From DATLGB01 sp038258425 (GTDB lineage: Bacteria; Actinomycetota; Thermoleophilia; Solirubrobacterales; Solirubrobacteraceae): 64,000 nt of DNA. Position 1 is the first letter of the stretch; every line of letters starts with the position of its first letter. The stretch covers positions 1 to 64,000 of the forward strand of contig JBBSPV010000005.1 in NCBI GenBank assembly GCA_038258425.1, read 5' to 3'. Both the position numbers and the translations under genes were made by a program. Shown here one piece after another: positions 1-7,916 of this stretch. The notes beneath the pieces were generated by a model that saw only the letters and a list, made by a program, of their open reading frames with translations, searched no databases and had not been told where the DNA came from.

Positions 1-1
1 A

Positions 2-655
2 GCGACCCGGCCGGCCGCACCGGCCAACGGCTCGGGCGGCACCGTCCCGGCCATCCCGCGCCGGCCCACCCCGCGGCCGGCGAGCTCCACCCTGCGCCGG
101 GGCCAGGGCGCGGGCCGCCCACCCGCGCGGCCGGCTCCGGCGGCCGAGACGGCCCCGGCGGGCCGGCGCCGTCCCCTGGTCCTCATCGCGGCGGCCGTCG
201 CCGCCCTGCTCGCCGTCGGCGTCGGTGGCGTGCTCCTGCTCACGGGCACCGACAGCGGGTCGAGCGGCCAGCGGGCCTCCGGCGGCGGTACGCCCGGTGC
301 CTCGTCCCCGGCGTCGCCCGACTCGACCGCGACGTCACGCGGCAAGGCGGCCGCACCGACCAAGGCGGACACGTCGGTGACCGTGCTGAACGGCACGACC
401 GTCACCGGCCTGGCGGCGACGGTGTCCGACAAGGTCAAGGCTGACGGCTACAACGTCGGAGAACCGGCCACCTACACGGACCAGGCGCGCTCCGCGTCCA
501 TCGTCTTCTACGCGGACTCCGGCGGCCGCCGACAAGCGCAGGCGATCGGCAAGCTGCTCAACATCACCGACGTGCAGCGGATCGCCACGGCGGCGGAGCA
601 GCTCGCCCCGAGCGCCGACGTGGTCGTCGTCGTGGGCGCGGACCAGTCGCCCTGA
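2..655 (+). CDS. Membrane-anchored LytR C-terminal domain protein (5' partial)
   Basis: The frame is open from the first bases, so the N-terminus lies outside the window. What is visible is a Pro/Ala/Arg-rich cytoplasmic stretch, one transmembrane helix (RRPLVLIAAAVAALLAVGVG, about positions 166-225), a Ser/Gly/Thr-rich extracellular linker, and a C-terminal domain of roughly 90 residues starting at TSVTVLNGTTVTGLAATVSD. That last block matches the LytR_C family (PF13399), an extracytoplasmic domain found alone or after LCP ligase domains in actinobacteria. No LCP domain is visible, so this is probably a stand-alone LytR_C membrane protein acting at the cell wall; its biochemical role is unknown. 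A GTG at 230 would cut through the helix and is not the start. Confidence 0.8.
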   Translation, partial: ATRPAAPANGSGGTVPAIPRRPTPRPASSTLRRGQGAGRPPARPAPAAETAPAGRRRPLVLIAAAVAALLAVGVGGVLLLTGTDSGSSGQRASGGGTPGASSPASPDSTATSRGKAAAPTKADTSVTVLNGTTVTGLAATVSDKVKADGYNVGEPATYTDQARSASIVFYADSGGRRQAQAIGKLLNITDVQRIATAAEQLAPSADVVVVVGADQSP

Positions 656-2571
656 GCGTCGCCACGGAGCCGGACCCCGCCCAGGGGTCGCCGCCGCCCC
701 CCGCCCCAGGGCGCGCCGCCGCCATCGGGTTCGCCGTCCTGTTGCTGGCCACGCTCGGCGCCTTCCTCATCGCCTCGCGCCTGAAGGCCCAGCCCGCCGA
801 GCTCAAGGGCGTGCAGCGCGTCAAGTACTTCTCACCCAACGGCGACGGCCGCCGGGACGTCGAGCCGATCGTCTTCCGCGCCGACCTCGACAACGCCTCG
901 GCGGCCGTCGACGTCGTGGACGCCGACGGCGTGCGGGTCCGGCGCATCGCCTCGGGCCTGCGGATCCGAAGGGACCGGCCCGTGCGGGTCGAGTGGGACG
1001 GGCTCGAGGACGACGGCCGTCGCGCGCCCGACGGGGCGTACCGGATCCGGGTCACCCTCGGCGGTGACGGCCGGTCCATCCTCGCCCCCAAGCCGTTCAA
1101 CCTGGACACCCGCCCGCCGTCGCCCGCCGCCCTCGTGCGCAAGCGCGACGTCGTCGTCGCACCGGGCCGGCCCGTGCGCTTCCGCGTGCGCGGGGCCGGC
1201 TCGAGCCGGCCCGTCGCCTACCGCGTCGTGCGCACCGACGTCTCGCCACGGCAGGTCGTGCGGCGCTTCAGCGGCCCGAAGGCCGCACAGACCGGCGCCT
1301 GGGACGGGCGCACCGACGCGGGCGGTCCCGCACCGCCGGGCACGTACCTCGTCGCGGTCGTCGCGCGCGACAAGGCCGGCAACGAGGCCGTCGGACCGCC
1401 GCCCGGAGCCCAGGTGGGCGCCATCGGCGGCCGGCCCGGCTTCACCGTGCGCTCGCTGGCGGTCCAGCCGCCGGTCCGCGCGGTGGCCGCGGGCGCCATC
1501 ACCGCCTTCCGGGTCGACGCGCGCGGGCGCCGCTACTCCTGGAGCGTCCGCCGGCTCGGCTCGGGCACGACCCTCGCCGCGAGCCGGCGCCCGAAGCGCT
1601 CGACCACGCTGCTCGTCCGCGCGCCCCGCAAGGGCTCGGGCGTGTACCTGCTCGAGGTCCGCTCGCACGGCTCCCAGACCCGGGTGCCGTTCGCGGTGCA
1701 AGGCCGTGGGCGCAGCCGCCTCGCCGTCGTGCTCCCGATGGTCACGTGGCTCGGCCTCGACCCGGTGCAGGACTCGGCGTCCGCGGACGGCCTGCCGGAC
1801 GTGCTCAGCACGGGCCAGCCCGTCCCCTACCCGCGCCTGTTCGGCTACCCCGGGGGGCTGCCGGCCGGCTTCGCCTCCGACGTGGCCCCGCTGCTCGTCT
1901 GGCTCGACCGCCAGAAGCTCCGCTACGACCTCACGACGGACCTGGCGCTCGCGCTGTCGGATGCGCCGGCGCCGGGCGAGCGGGCAGGTCTGCTCTTCGC
2001 CGGCTCGCCGGAGTACGTCTCCGCCACGCTGTCTCGCCGGCTGCGGCGCTTCGTGGCCGCCGGCGGCCGTGTGGCGCTCTTCGGCTCGCCCGCGCTGCGC
2101 GCGGGCGTCACCGTCGCCGACCGCCGTCTGACGCGGCCGACGGCCGTCGGCGACCTCGACGCCTTCGGGGGTCGCTTCACCCGGCCCCGCGCGGTGTCCG
2201 GCGCGCCGCCGCTGTCCGTGCTCGCGGAGGCCAAGGGCTCCGGCCTCTTGCAGGGCTTCTCCGGATCCCTGCGGGGCGTGCGCCGGGTGGACGAGCTCGC
2301 CGCGCCGGGCCCGGGCCGCATCATCGCGGCGGTCGGTCAGCCGCTGTCGGCGGCCGAGGCCGCGAAGGCGGAGAGCGACAACGTCGCCCCGCGACCCGAG
2401 CTGCCGGCCTTCAGCGCCGCGAGCCAGGGCAAGGGCCTCGTCGTCCGGGTGGGCGTCCAGGGCTGGGTCGCGCGCCTCGGTGCGGGCGACCCGGCCGTCG
2501 AGCAGCTCACGCGCAACGCCGTCGACCTGCTGCGCGGCGTCACCCCGCGCCCCCGCACCGCCGGCGGCTGA
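652..2571 (+). CDS. Membrane-anchored FlgD-Ig-like / dimethylformamidase-C-like protein
   Basis: The protein begins with a short cytoplasmic tail and one transmembrane helix (AAIGFAVLLLATLGAFLIAS). An FlgD-type Ig domain (PF13860-like) follows, with the FSPNGDGRRD motif and the VEWDGLEDDGRRAPDGAYRI block, then a second similar module (GAWDGRTDAGGPAPPGTYLV). The roughly 330-residue C-terminal domain (VLPMVTWLGLDPVQ, then PGGLPAGFASDVAPLLVWLD) resembles the C-terminal domain of the N,N-dimethylformamidase large subunit. The fold is likely; an amidase activity is not shown. No ATG/GTG/TTG lies between the previous stop and the helix. The first canonical codon, TTG 742, would split the helix, so the start is set at CTG 652, which overlaps the upstream TGA as CTGA. 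Start uncertain; coupled to the LytR_C gene. Confidence 0.7.
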   Translation: MSVATEPDPAQGSPPPPAPGRAAAIGFAVLLLATLGAFLIASRLKAQPAELKGVQRVKYFSPNGDGRRDVEPIVFRADLDNASAAVDVVDADGVRVRRIASGLRIRRDRPVRVEWDGLEDDGRRAPDGAYRIRVTLGGDGRSILAPKPFNLDTRPPSPAALVRKRDVVVAPGRPVRFRVRGAGSSRPVAYRVVRTDVSPRQVVRRFSGPKAAQTGAWDGRTDAGGPAPPGTYLVAVVARDKAGNEAVGPPPGAQVGAIGGRPGFTVRSLAVQPPVRAVAAGAITAFRVDARGRRYSWSVRRLGSGTTLAASRRPKRSTTLLVRAPRKGSGVYLLEVRSHGSQTRVPFAVQGRGRSRLAVVLPMVTWLGLDPVQDSASADGLPDVLSTGQPVPYPRLFGYPGGLPAGFASDVAPLLVWLDRQKLRYDLTTDLALALSDAPAPGERAGLLFAGSPEYVSATLSRRLRRFVAAGGRVALFGSPALRAGVTVADRRLTRPTAVGDLDAFGGRFTRPRAVSGAPPLSVLAEAKGSGLLQGFSGSLRGVRRVDELAAPGPGRIIAAVGQPLSAAEAAKAESDNVAPRPELPAFSAASQGKGLVVRVGVQGWVARLGAGDPAVEQLTRNAVDLLRGVTPRPRTAGG

Positions 2572-2586
2572 GCGCCGGCCCGCGGG

Positions 2587-3129
2587 TCAGTCCCCGACGC
2601 CCGGGCGGTCCGGGGGTCCCAGCAGCCACAGCAGGCGGTCCCACAAGGGGGCGTCATCGTCGTCGACGCGGGTCGCGCGGCGGCCGGCCAGGGCCTCCTC
2701 GCGGCCGAGCTCGTCCGAGGTCGTGAAGGTCAGCGCGGCCCGGCCGGAGGCCAGGACGTGCAGCTCGGCCAGGCGCGGGCGCCGGCGCTCCGGCGCGTGG
2801 GCCTCGGGCCGGTCGACGCGTCCGTACCACAGCTCGCAGCCGTCGACCTGGGCGACGATCGCCCGAGCCAGCGGGTACTGGCCCGGGTGGAAGATCGCCA
2901 CTGCCGCGGGCGCGCCCGGCAGCCGGCGGCGCAGGCGCCTGGCCTGCCGGTGGGCGATGGCGACGCCGAAGACGTCGGGGATCCGCGCCTGCGCGGCGTA
3001 GGAGATCCGGGGCGGATCGACCCCGACGACGCCCTCGGCCCCGAGCAGCGCCTCGGCCAGCCGGCGCTCGCCGAAGGCCTCGAGCGGCTCGGGCAGCAGC
3101 AGCACGAGCAGCCGCCGGTCAGCCGCCAT
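2587..3129 (-). CDS. Hypothetical protein, resembles a GT-B glycosyltransferase N-terminal domain
   Basis: This 180-residue protein is not firmly recognised. The pattern LLVLLLPEPLEAFGERRLA, VAIFHPGQYPLARAIVAQVD, CELWYGR and LTFTTSDELGREEALAG looks like the N-terminal Rossmann half of a glycosyltransferase 4-type enzyme. No C-terminal nucleotide-sugar-binding half follows: the gene ends at a stop 16 bases beyond the stop of the convergent upstream gene. It could be a single-domain relative or a truncated transferase. It is translated together with the acetyltransferase that precedes it (11-base overlap). The nearby polyprenyl sugar transferase supports a role in surface polysaccharide, but only by context. 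Confidence 0.55.
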   Translation of the reverse strand: MAADRRLLVLLLPEPLEAFGERRLAEALLGAEGVVGVDPPRISYAAQARIPDVFGVAIAHRQARRLRRRLPGAPAAVAIFHPGQYPLARAIVAQVDGCELWYGRVDRPEAHAPERRRPRLAELHVLASGRAALTFTTSDELGREEALAGRRATRVDDDDAPLWDRLLWLLGPPDRPGVGD

Positions 3130-3658
3130 CGCGCGCCTCCCAGGCGAGCACCGCGAGCCGCTGGGCGGTGTCGCGCCGGGACGGCCGCAACTCCCCCGTC
3201 GGCGCGAAGCCGGCCTTCCGTGCCGCGCGCAGCGAGGCGGTGTTGTCCGGATGCACGTGGATCTCGAGCCGCCGGAGCCCGAGCGTCGCGTGCGCCCAGT
3301 CGCGCAGCAGGCGCACCGCGCGCGGCGCGACGCCGCGGCCGCGGGCGCCGGCGGCGACCCAGTAGCCGATGTCGGGGGTGCCCGAGCCGATCTCGTGCAG
3401 GTGGACGCTGCCCACGATGGCGTCTCGGCCGTCGACGACGAGCAGCTGCAGGCCGTCCCCGTCGGCGCGCTCGGCCGCGGTGCGGATCAGCGACGCCTCG
3501 AAGTCGGCCGCGTCGTAGCCGGCCGGCACCCGCGTCCAGCGGGTGATCTCAGGGTCGCGCAGCACGGCCATGAGCGCGGCCGCGTCCTCCGGCCGGCGCC
3601 AGCGCAGGGTCAGCTCGCCGTCGGTCAGCGGCGGATCGGGCGGCGCCAGCGGCGGCAT
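3119..3658 (-). CDS. GNAT-family N-acetyltransferase (RimJ/RimL type)
   Basis: A 179-residue single GNAT domain (PF13302/PF00583). The N-terminal LTLRWRRPEDAAALMAVLRD, central IGYWVAAGARGRGVAPRAVR (the acetyl-CoA pyrophosphate-binding R-G-x-G-x-A loop) and LRRLEIHVHPDNTASLRAAR with KAGFAPTGE are typical of the RimJ/RimL subgroup that acetylates protein N-termini or small amines. The substrate is not predictable. The ATG at 3658 is chosen because GNAT strand 1 starts soon after it, while the longer open frame upstream is antisense to other genes. The start lies 21 bases from the divergent sugar-transferase start; the 3' end overlaps the next gene by 11 bases. Confidence 0.85.
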   Translation of the reverse strand: MPPLAPPDPPLTDGELTLRWRRPEDAAALMAVLRDPEITRWTRVPAGYDAADFEASLIRTAAERADGDGLQLLVVDGRDAIVGSVHLHEIGSGTPDIGYWVAAGARGRGVAPRAVRLLRDWAHATLGLRRLEIHVHPDNTASLRAARKAGFAPTGELRPSRRDTAQRLAVLAWEARDGG

Positions 3659-3679
3659 CTCGTGCAGTATGCCCGCGCG

Positions 3680-4351
3680 ATGGCCCTGTCCCCGAAGCCC
3701 CCCGCGGCGGTCGCCTCCGACGGCCCGGCCGCCTGCGCGGTCGCCGTGAGCCGGTGGGCGGGCTCCCCGCTGCGGCGCGCCCTCGACGTCGCGCTCGCCG
3801 TCGCCGGGCTCGTCCTCACCGCGCCCATCCTGCTCGTCGCGGTCGTCGCGATCCGGCTCGAGACGCACGGCCCAGCGGTCTTCCGCCAGCGCCGCGTGGG
3901 TCGCGACGGCGCGGCCTTCGAGCTGTTCAAGCTCCGCACCATGGTCTCCGGCGCCGAGTCGATGGGCGCCGGGCTGGCCGTCGACGCCGGCGACGCGCGG
4001 ATCACCCGTGTCGGCGGCCTGCTGCGGCGCACGTCCCTCGACGAGCTGCCGAACCTCGTCAACGTCCTGCGCGGCGAGATGTCCATCGTCGGGCCGCGCC
4101 CGACGGTCCAGGTCCAGGTCGACCGCTACGACGAGCGCCAGCGCGGCCGGCTGCTCGTGCGCCCGGGGCTCACGGGCTGGGCGCAGGTCAACGGCCGCGC
4201 CTCGCTGCCGTGGTCGGCGCGCATCGACCTCGACCTCTTCTACCTCGAGCACGCGACCCTCGCGCTCGACGTGCGGATCATGTACGCCTCGGTGCGCATG
4301 GTCCTCACGGGCCAGGATCTGTACAAGGGGAGCACCGGCGGCTGGCGCTGA
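3680..4351 (+). CDS. Polyprenyl-phosphate sugar-1-phosphate transferase (WcaJ/PssY-type catalytic domain)
   Basis: A bacterial sugar transferase (PF02397) of 223 residues: the initiating enzyme that moves a sugar-1-phosphate from a nucleotide sugar to undecaprenyl phosphate for exopolysaccharide or glycan assembly. One membrane segment (LDVALAVAGLVLTAPILLVA) precedes the core. Family motifs are clear: ETHGPAVFRQRRVGRDG, FELFKLRTM, RITRVGGLLRRTSLDELPNL with the catalytic Asp-Glu pair, GEMSIVGPRP, and RPGLTGWAQVNGR. It lacks the large N-terminal multi-helix region of WcaJ proteins, so it is the short PglC/PssY-like form. ATG 3680 starts just before the helix. Confidence 0.92.
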   Translation: MALSPKPPAAVASDGPAACAVAVSRWAGSPLRRALDVALAVAGLVLTAPILLVAVVAIRLETHGPAVFRQRRVGRDGAAFELFKLRTMVSGAESMGAGLAVDAGDARITRVGGLLRRTSLDELPNLVNVLRGEMSIVGPRPTVQVQVDRYDERQRGRLLVRPGLTGWAQVNGRASLPWSARIDLDLFYLEHATLALDVRIMYASVRMVLTGQDLYKGSTGGWR

Positions 4352-4368
4352 GCCGGCCGGACGACCCG

Positions 4369-5064
4369 CTACGGGATCTTCTCGGGCCCCTTGTCGAGGT
4401 AGGCGTCGCGGAAGGTGCGCAGCGCGTCCCAGGTGCCGTCGGTCACCGACGGGCAGGTCAGGCTCTGGCCCCACGCCGTCGCCGCGACCTCGGCGTCCAT
4501 CCCCGTCGGGTTCTGGAACAGGAGCATGTGGTAGGGGCCGTTCTCGTTGACGAGCGCCTGGAGCCGGGCGACGGTGCGCTTCGGCGTGCCCGGCTTGTAC
4601 TGGACGTCGATGCGGCCGTGCTCGAGCGTGTGCACGAGCTGGCCGAGTGGCGGCGTCCTGCCGGCGGTGTAGGTGCCGTCCTGGGACCATTCGGGGAAGT
4701 GGGCCCCGCTCGTCGGCGGGTTGGTCTTGTAGTCCGCCGCGGTGAAGGTCCGCTGCTCGTGCCCGCGCCCCTCGAGGGGTGGATGGGTGAGCTTGCAGCC
4801 GGCCGCGGCGGCCGCCCTGGTGACGTCGGTGAGGCGCTGCTCGGGCAGGGCGGGCACGTCGCCGGTCGAGACGGTCTTCGGGTCGCCCGAGCCGCTGCGC
4901 CCGCCCAGCACGGCGACGACGATGCCGGCGAGCACGAGCACGACGAGCACCCCGCCGGCGACGAGCTGCAGCCGCTTCTGACGCCCCGTCGCGCGCGCCT
5001 CGGCTGCCTCCTGCTGCATCCGGGCCCGCCGGCGAGCCTCCTTCTCCCCTTGTCGGCTCGCCAT
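4369..5064 (-). CDS. DUF3105 membrane-anchored protein
   Basis: 231 residues: a charged, coiled N-terminus, one transmembrane helix (LQLVAGGVLVVLVLAGIVVA), then an extracytoplasmic DUF3105 domain (PF11303). The conserved pattern is present: YKTNPPTSGAHFPEW, GQLVHTLEHGRIDVQYKPGT and YHMLLFQNPTGMDAEVAATA. The His-rich VHTLEHGR block suggests metal binding, but no function is established. Stands alone, convergent with the sugar transferase (17-base gap). A TAGCCT hexamer lies 11 bases upstream of the ATG. Confidence 0.88.
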   Translation of the reverse strand: MASRQGEKEARRRARMQQEAAEARATGRQKRLQLVAGGVLVVLVLAGIVVAVLGGRSGSGDPKTVSTGDVPALPEQRLTDVTRAAAAAGCKLTHPPLEGRGHEQRTFTAADYKTNPPTSGAHFPEWSQDGTYTAGRTPPLGQLVHTLEHGRIDVQYKPGTPKRTVARLQALVNENGPYHMLLFQNPTGMDAEVAATAWGQSLTCPSVTDGTWDALRTFRDAYLDKGPEKIP

Positions 5065-5122
5065 GACGACGCCCGAGGCTAGTGGGGCTCGAACCGGCCC
5101 ACGCCGCTCCCGGGGGCGGCCG

Positions 5123-5128
5123 TAGGGT
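5123..5128 (+). promoter_or_regulatory. -10-like hexamer TAGGGT, leaderless start
   Basis: TAGGGT ends 7 bases before the ATG at 5136, placing a transcription start at or next to the start codon; no Shine-Dalgarno sequence fits in between. One of several equivalent sites in the window. Confidence 0.4.
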
Positions 5129-5135
5129 CTCGCGC

Positions 5136-5993
5136 ATGCCCGAGCTGCGGCCCATGCGCACCGCGGACGCCGAGGTCGTGCTGTCCGTCATGGACGCGGC
5201 CTTCAACGACCTGGCGCGCCGCTTCGGCCGCGAGCCGGCGCCCTTCGCCCCCGGCGGCCCGGGGCTCGTGCGCATCCGCCATCTCGTGGGCACCGATCCC
5301 GCCGGGGCCTGGGTCAGCGTCGGCTCCGACGGCGCCGTCACCGGGGCGGCGCTCGGCCTCGTGCGCGAGGGCCTGTGGGGACTGTCGCTCCTGGTGGTCG
5401 CGCCCGGGCTGCAGTCCGCCGGCGCCGGCTCGGCGCTGCTGCGGGCCGCGCTCGATCCGGGGCGCGGGCTGCCCGCCATCATCCTCGCCTCGGAGGACCA
5501 TCGTGCGCTGCGGGCCTATGCGCGGGCCGGGTTCGCCCTGCGCCCGACCTTCGACGCCCTCGGCGCGGTCAGCCGGCCTCCGGCGCGCCCGCCGGCCGTC
5601 CGCGCGGGCCGCTGGCCCGCGGACCGCGACCGCTGCGACGCCGCCGGCCGCGCCGTGCGCGGCGCGGCCCACGGCGACGACGTCGGGGCGATGCTCGCCG
5701 CGGGCGTGCGCCTGCTCGTCCACGATGGGGGTGGGTTCGCCACCCTCCGCGGCCACCAGGTGACGCTGGTCGCCGCGCCGCAGGAGCGGGTGGCGCGCGA
5801 GCTGCTGCGCGCGGCCCTGGCGGAGTTCGCGGGCGCCGGCGATGTCGAGGTCGACTTCCTCGACGCCGGGCAGGCGTGGGCGATGGAGGAGGTGCTCGAC
5901 GCCGGCCTCGACCTGCGGCCGGCAGGGGCGATCGCCGTGCGCGGCGAGGTCGGGCCGCTGCGGCCGTACATCCCCTCGGGCTCGTATTTGTGA
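5136..5993 (+). CDS. GNAT-family acetyltransferase, two-domain
   Basis: 285 residues. The N-terminal half is a recognisable GNAT fold: MRTADAEVVLSVMDAAFND, LVREGLWGLSLLVVAPGLQS, the CoA loop region LQSAGAGSALLRAALDPGRG and ALRAYARAGFALRPTFDALG. The C-terminal half, about 130 residues, resembles the second, degenerate GNAT repeat of tandem-GNAT proteins. The substrate is unknown. The ATG at 5136 is preferred over an in-frame ATG at 5082 because it abuts the first GNAT strand and has a -10-like TAGGGT 7 bases upstream. Confidence 0.8.
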   Translation: MPELRPMRTADAEVVLSVMDAAFNDLARRFGREPAPFAPGGPGLVRIRHLVGTDPAGAWVSVGSDGAVTGAALGLVREGLWGLSLLVVAPGLQSAGAGSALLRAALDPGRGLPAIILASEDHRALRAYARAGFALRPTFDALGAVSRPPARPPAVRAGRWPADRDRCDAAGRAVRGAAHGDDVGAMLAAGVRLLVHDGGGFATLRGHQVTLVAAPQERVARELLRAALAEFAGAGDVEVDFLDAGQAWAMEEVLDAGLDLRPAGAIAVRGEVGPLRPYIPSGSYL

Positions 5994-6065
5994 CGCCCCC
6001 GTCACCTTTGCGGTAGCGTCCGACCGCGAGCGCGAGCCACCCCCCCCGCAGAAGGAGCCTCCCCG

Positions 6066-6965
6066 ATGGCCAAGCAGCCCCGTTCCCTGTCCGGCAAGGT
6101 CGTCGTCGTCACCGGCGGCGGGCGCGGCATCGGCGCGGCCATGGCGCGGGCCCTCGCCGAGCGGGGCGCCCGGGTGGCGATCGGCGACCTCGACATCGAG
6201 ACGGCCGAGGCGACCGCCCGCGAGCTCGGGGGCGACGCCCTGGCGCGCCGGCTCGACGTCACCGATCGCCCCGGCTTCACCGCCTTCCTCGACGACGTCG
6301 AGCGGGAGCTCGGCCCCCTCGACGTGCTGATCAACAACGCCGGGATCATGCCGCTGGCCCCCGCCGAGGAGGAGTCCGACGCGACGGTCATCCGCCAGCT
6401 CGAGCTCAACCTCCACGCCGTCATCCACGGTTCCAAGGAGGCCATGCGGCGCTTGAAGCCGCGCCGCACGGGCCACATCGTCAACGTCGCCTCCGTGGCC
6501 GGCAAGAGCGGGTTCCCGGGCGGAGCCACCTACTGCGCGGTCAAGCACGGCGTGGTCGGCTTCTCCGAGGCGATCCGCGGCGAGCTCAAGCCGTTCGGCG
6601 TCGAGGTCACGGTCGTGATGCCGTCGCTGGTGGCCACGGAGCTCGCGTCGGGCATCGCCGACTCGCCGTTCATCAAGCGCGTGAGCCCGGAGGACGTCGC
6701 GGGCGCGACCGTCGCCGCGCTCGAGCGGCCGCGCTTCGAGGTCTTCGTGCCGCGCTCGACCGGGGTGATCGGCCAGGTCATGGCCACGCTGCCCTACGGC
6801 GCGCGCGAGTGGGTCGGCCGGGCGCTCAAGGGCGACCGGCTGCTCATCGACGCCGCGGGCAGAGCGGGCCGCGCGGCCTACGAGGCGCGGGCCTCGCGCT
6901 CGACCCCGGCCGCCGAGCACCAGGTCGCCGAGGAGGCCGCCGACCGCGAGCCGGCGGCCGCCTAG
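6066..6965 (+). CDS. Short-chain dehydrogenase/reductase
   Basis: A classical SDR of 299 residues. It has the TGGGRGIG cofactor-binding motif (about residues 16-23), GDLDIE after strand 2 (an Asp suggesting NAD(H) preference), NNAG near residue 90, the catalytic Ser in NVASVAGKSGFPG and the YCAVK catalytic Tyr-Lys near 155. The C-terminal 50 residues (LPYGARE onward) extend beyond the fold, as in larger actinobacterial SDRs. The Shine-Dalgarno AGAAGGAG precedes the ATG. A TAGCGT hexamer about 50 bases upstream is a plausible -10. Substrate unknown; monocistronic and convergent with the dehalogenase-like gene. Confidence 0.92.
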   Translation: MAKQPRSLSGKVVVVTGGGRGIGAAMARALAERGARVAIGDLDIETAEATARELGGDALARRLDVTDRPGFTAFLDDVERELGPLDVLINNAGIMPLAPAEEESDATVIRQLELNLHAVIHGSKEAMRRLKPRRTGHIVNVASVAGKSGFPGGATYCAVKHGVVGFSEAIRGELKPFGVEVTVVMPSLVATELASGIADSPFIKRVSPEDVAGATVAALERPRFEVFVPRSTGVIGQVMATLPYGAREWVGRALKGDRLLIDAAGRAGRAAYEARASRSTPAAEHQVAEEAADREPAAA

Positions 6966-7034
6966 GGAGCACCCTCGGCGGCCCGCCTGCGGCCGGCACG
7001 TCCCGTCGCTGCCGGCACGCGGCCTCCGGCACCC

Positions 7035-7916
7035 CTAGGCTGCGAGCCAGTCCGCGATGCGGGCGCCGATCGCGGCGCCCGCGTCCTCCTGCAGGAAGTG
7101 GCCGGCGCCCGGGATCGGCTCGGGCTCCGGGGCGCCGATCGCCCGGGCGAAAGCGCGGCCGAGCTCGAGGGGAAGGACCGGGTCCTGCGCGCCCCAGAGG
7201 ACGAGCGTCGGCCGCGAGTCGGCGGCGAGCGCCTCGAGCACCCGCGCGCCGGCGGCGGCGGCGGGGTGGTCGGGGGTCTCGGCGACGAGCCCGGGGACGG
7301 CGCGCGCCGCGGCCTTGGATCCGAGGTCGTGAAACGGCGCCTCGTAGGCGGCGATCACCGCGTCGGGCAGGTGGCTCACCGTCCCGCCCTGGACGATCGG
7401 CCCGATCGGCAGGTCCTCCACGCGATCCACGAAGGCGCGGAACGTCTGCCACGCCTCCGGCATGCGCCGGTCGCCGCGCGAGACGCCGGTGTCGGTGATG
7501 ACGATCCGCGCGATGCGGTCGGGGTGCTCGACGGCCAGGCGCAGACCGATCGGGCCGCCCCAGTCGTGCACGACGAGCGTCGCGTCGCGCAGGTCGAGGT
7601 CCTCGAGCAGCGTCGCGGCGAGCGCCGTGTGGCGGTCGTAGCTGAACCAGTCGCGGTCGACGGGCTTGTCCGAGCGCCCGAAGCCCACGAGGTCCGGGCA
7701 CAGCACCCGATGGCCGGCGTCGCGCACCGGCGGGAGCACGTGGCGCCAGAGGAACGACCAGGTCGGCTCGCCGTGGAGCATGATCACCGGCGGGCCGTCG
7801 CCCTCGTCGAGATGGGCGAGCCGCAGCCCGTCGACCTCGCGGTAGTGCGGCTGGAACGGGAAGTCCGGCAGACCCTCGAACCGCTCATCGGGGGTCCGGA
7901 CCGCTGACGGTGTCAT
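7035..7916 (-). CDS. Haloalkane dehalogenase family alpha/beta hydrolase
   Basis: 293 residues with the haloalkane dehalogenase layout: oxyanion/halide motif LHGEPTWSFLWR (residues 47-58), nucleophile Asp118 in VVHDWGGPIG followed by the halide-stabilising Trp, acidic residue in LWGAQDPVLP, and His near 273 in GAGHFLQED. A Trp follows the nucleophile and a cap domain is present (AWQTFRAFVDRVEDLPIGPI). Such enzymes hydrolyse haloalkanes to alcohols, but many relatives are uncharacterised hydrolases, so true dehalogenation is inference. The start ATG overlaps the stop of the transglycosylase gene by 4 bases, so the two are cotranscribed. Confidence 0.82.
   Translation of the reverse strand: MTPSAVRTPDERFEGLPDFPFQPHYREVDGLRLAHLDEGDGPPVIMLHGEPTWSFLWRHVLPPVRDAGHRVLCPDLVGFGRSDKPVDRDWFSYDRHTALAATLLEDLDLRDATLVVHDWGGPIGLRLAVEHPDRIARIVITDTGVSRGDRRMPEAWQTFRAFVDRVEDLPIGPIVQGGTVSHLPDAVIAAYEAPFHDLGSKAAARAVPGLVAETPDHPAAAAGARVLEALAADSRPTLVLWGAQDPVLPLELGRAFARAIGAPEPEPIPGAGHFLQEDAGAAIGARIADWLAA

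Noticed and set aside
3119..5482. A 787-codon minus frame covering the acetyltransferase and regions opposite three other genes
   Set aside because: Only the last 179 codons have GNAT character; the rest is antisense to the sugar transferase and out of frame with the DUF3105 gene.
6963..7040. CTAGGG/CCCTAG inverted ends and a GCCGGCACG direct repeat between the SDR and dehalogenase genes
   Set aside because: The arms are short and about 70 bases apart; not convincing as a terminator or mobile element end.
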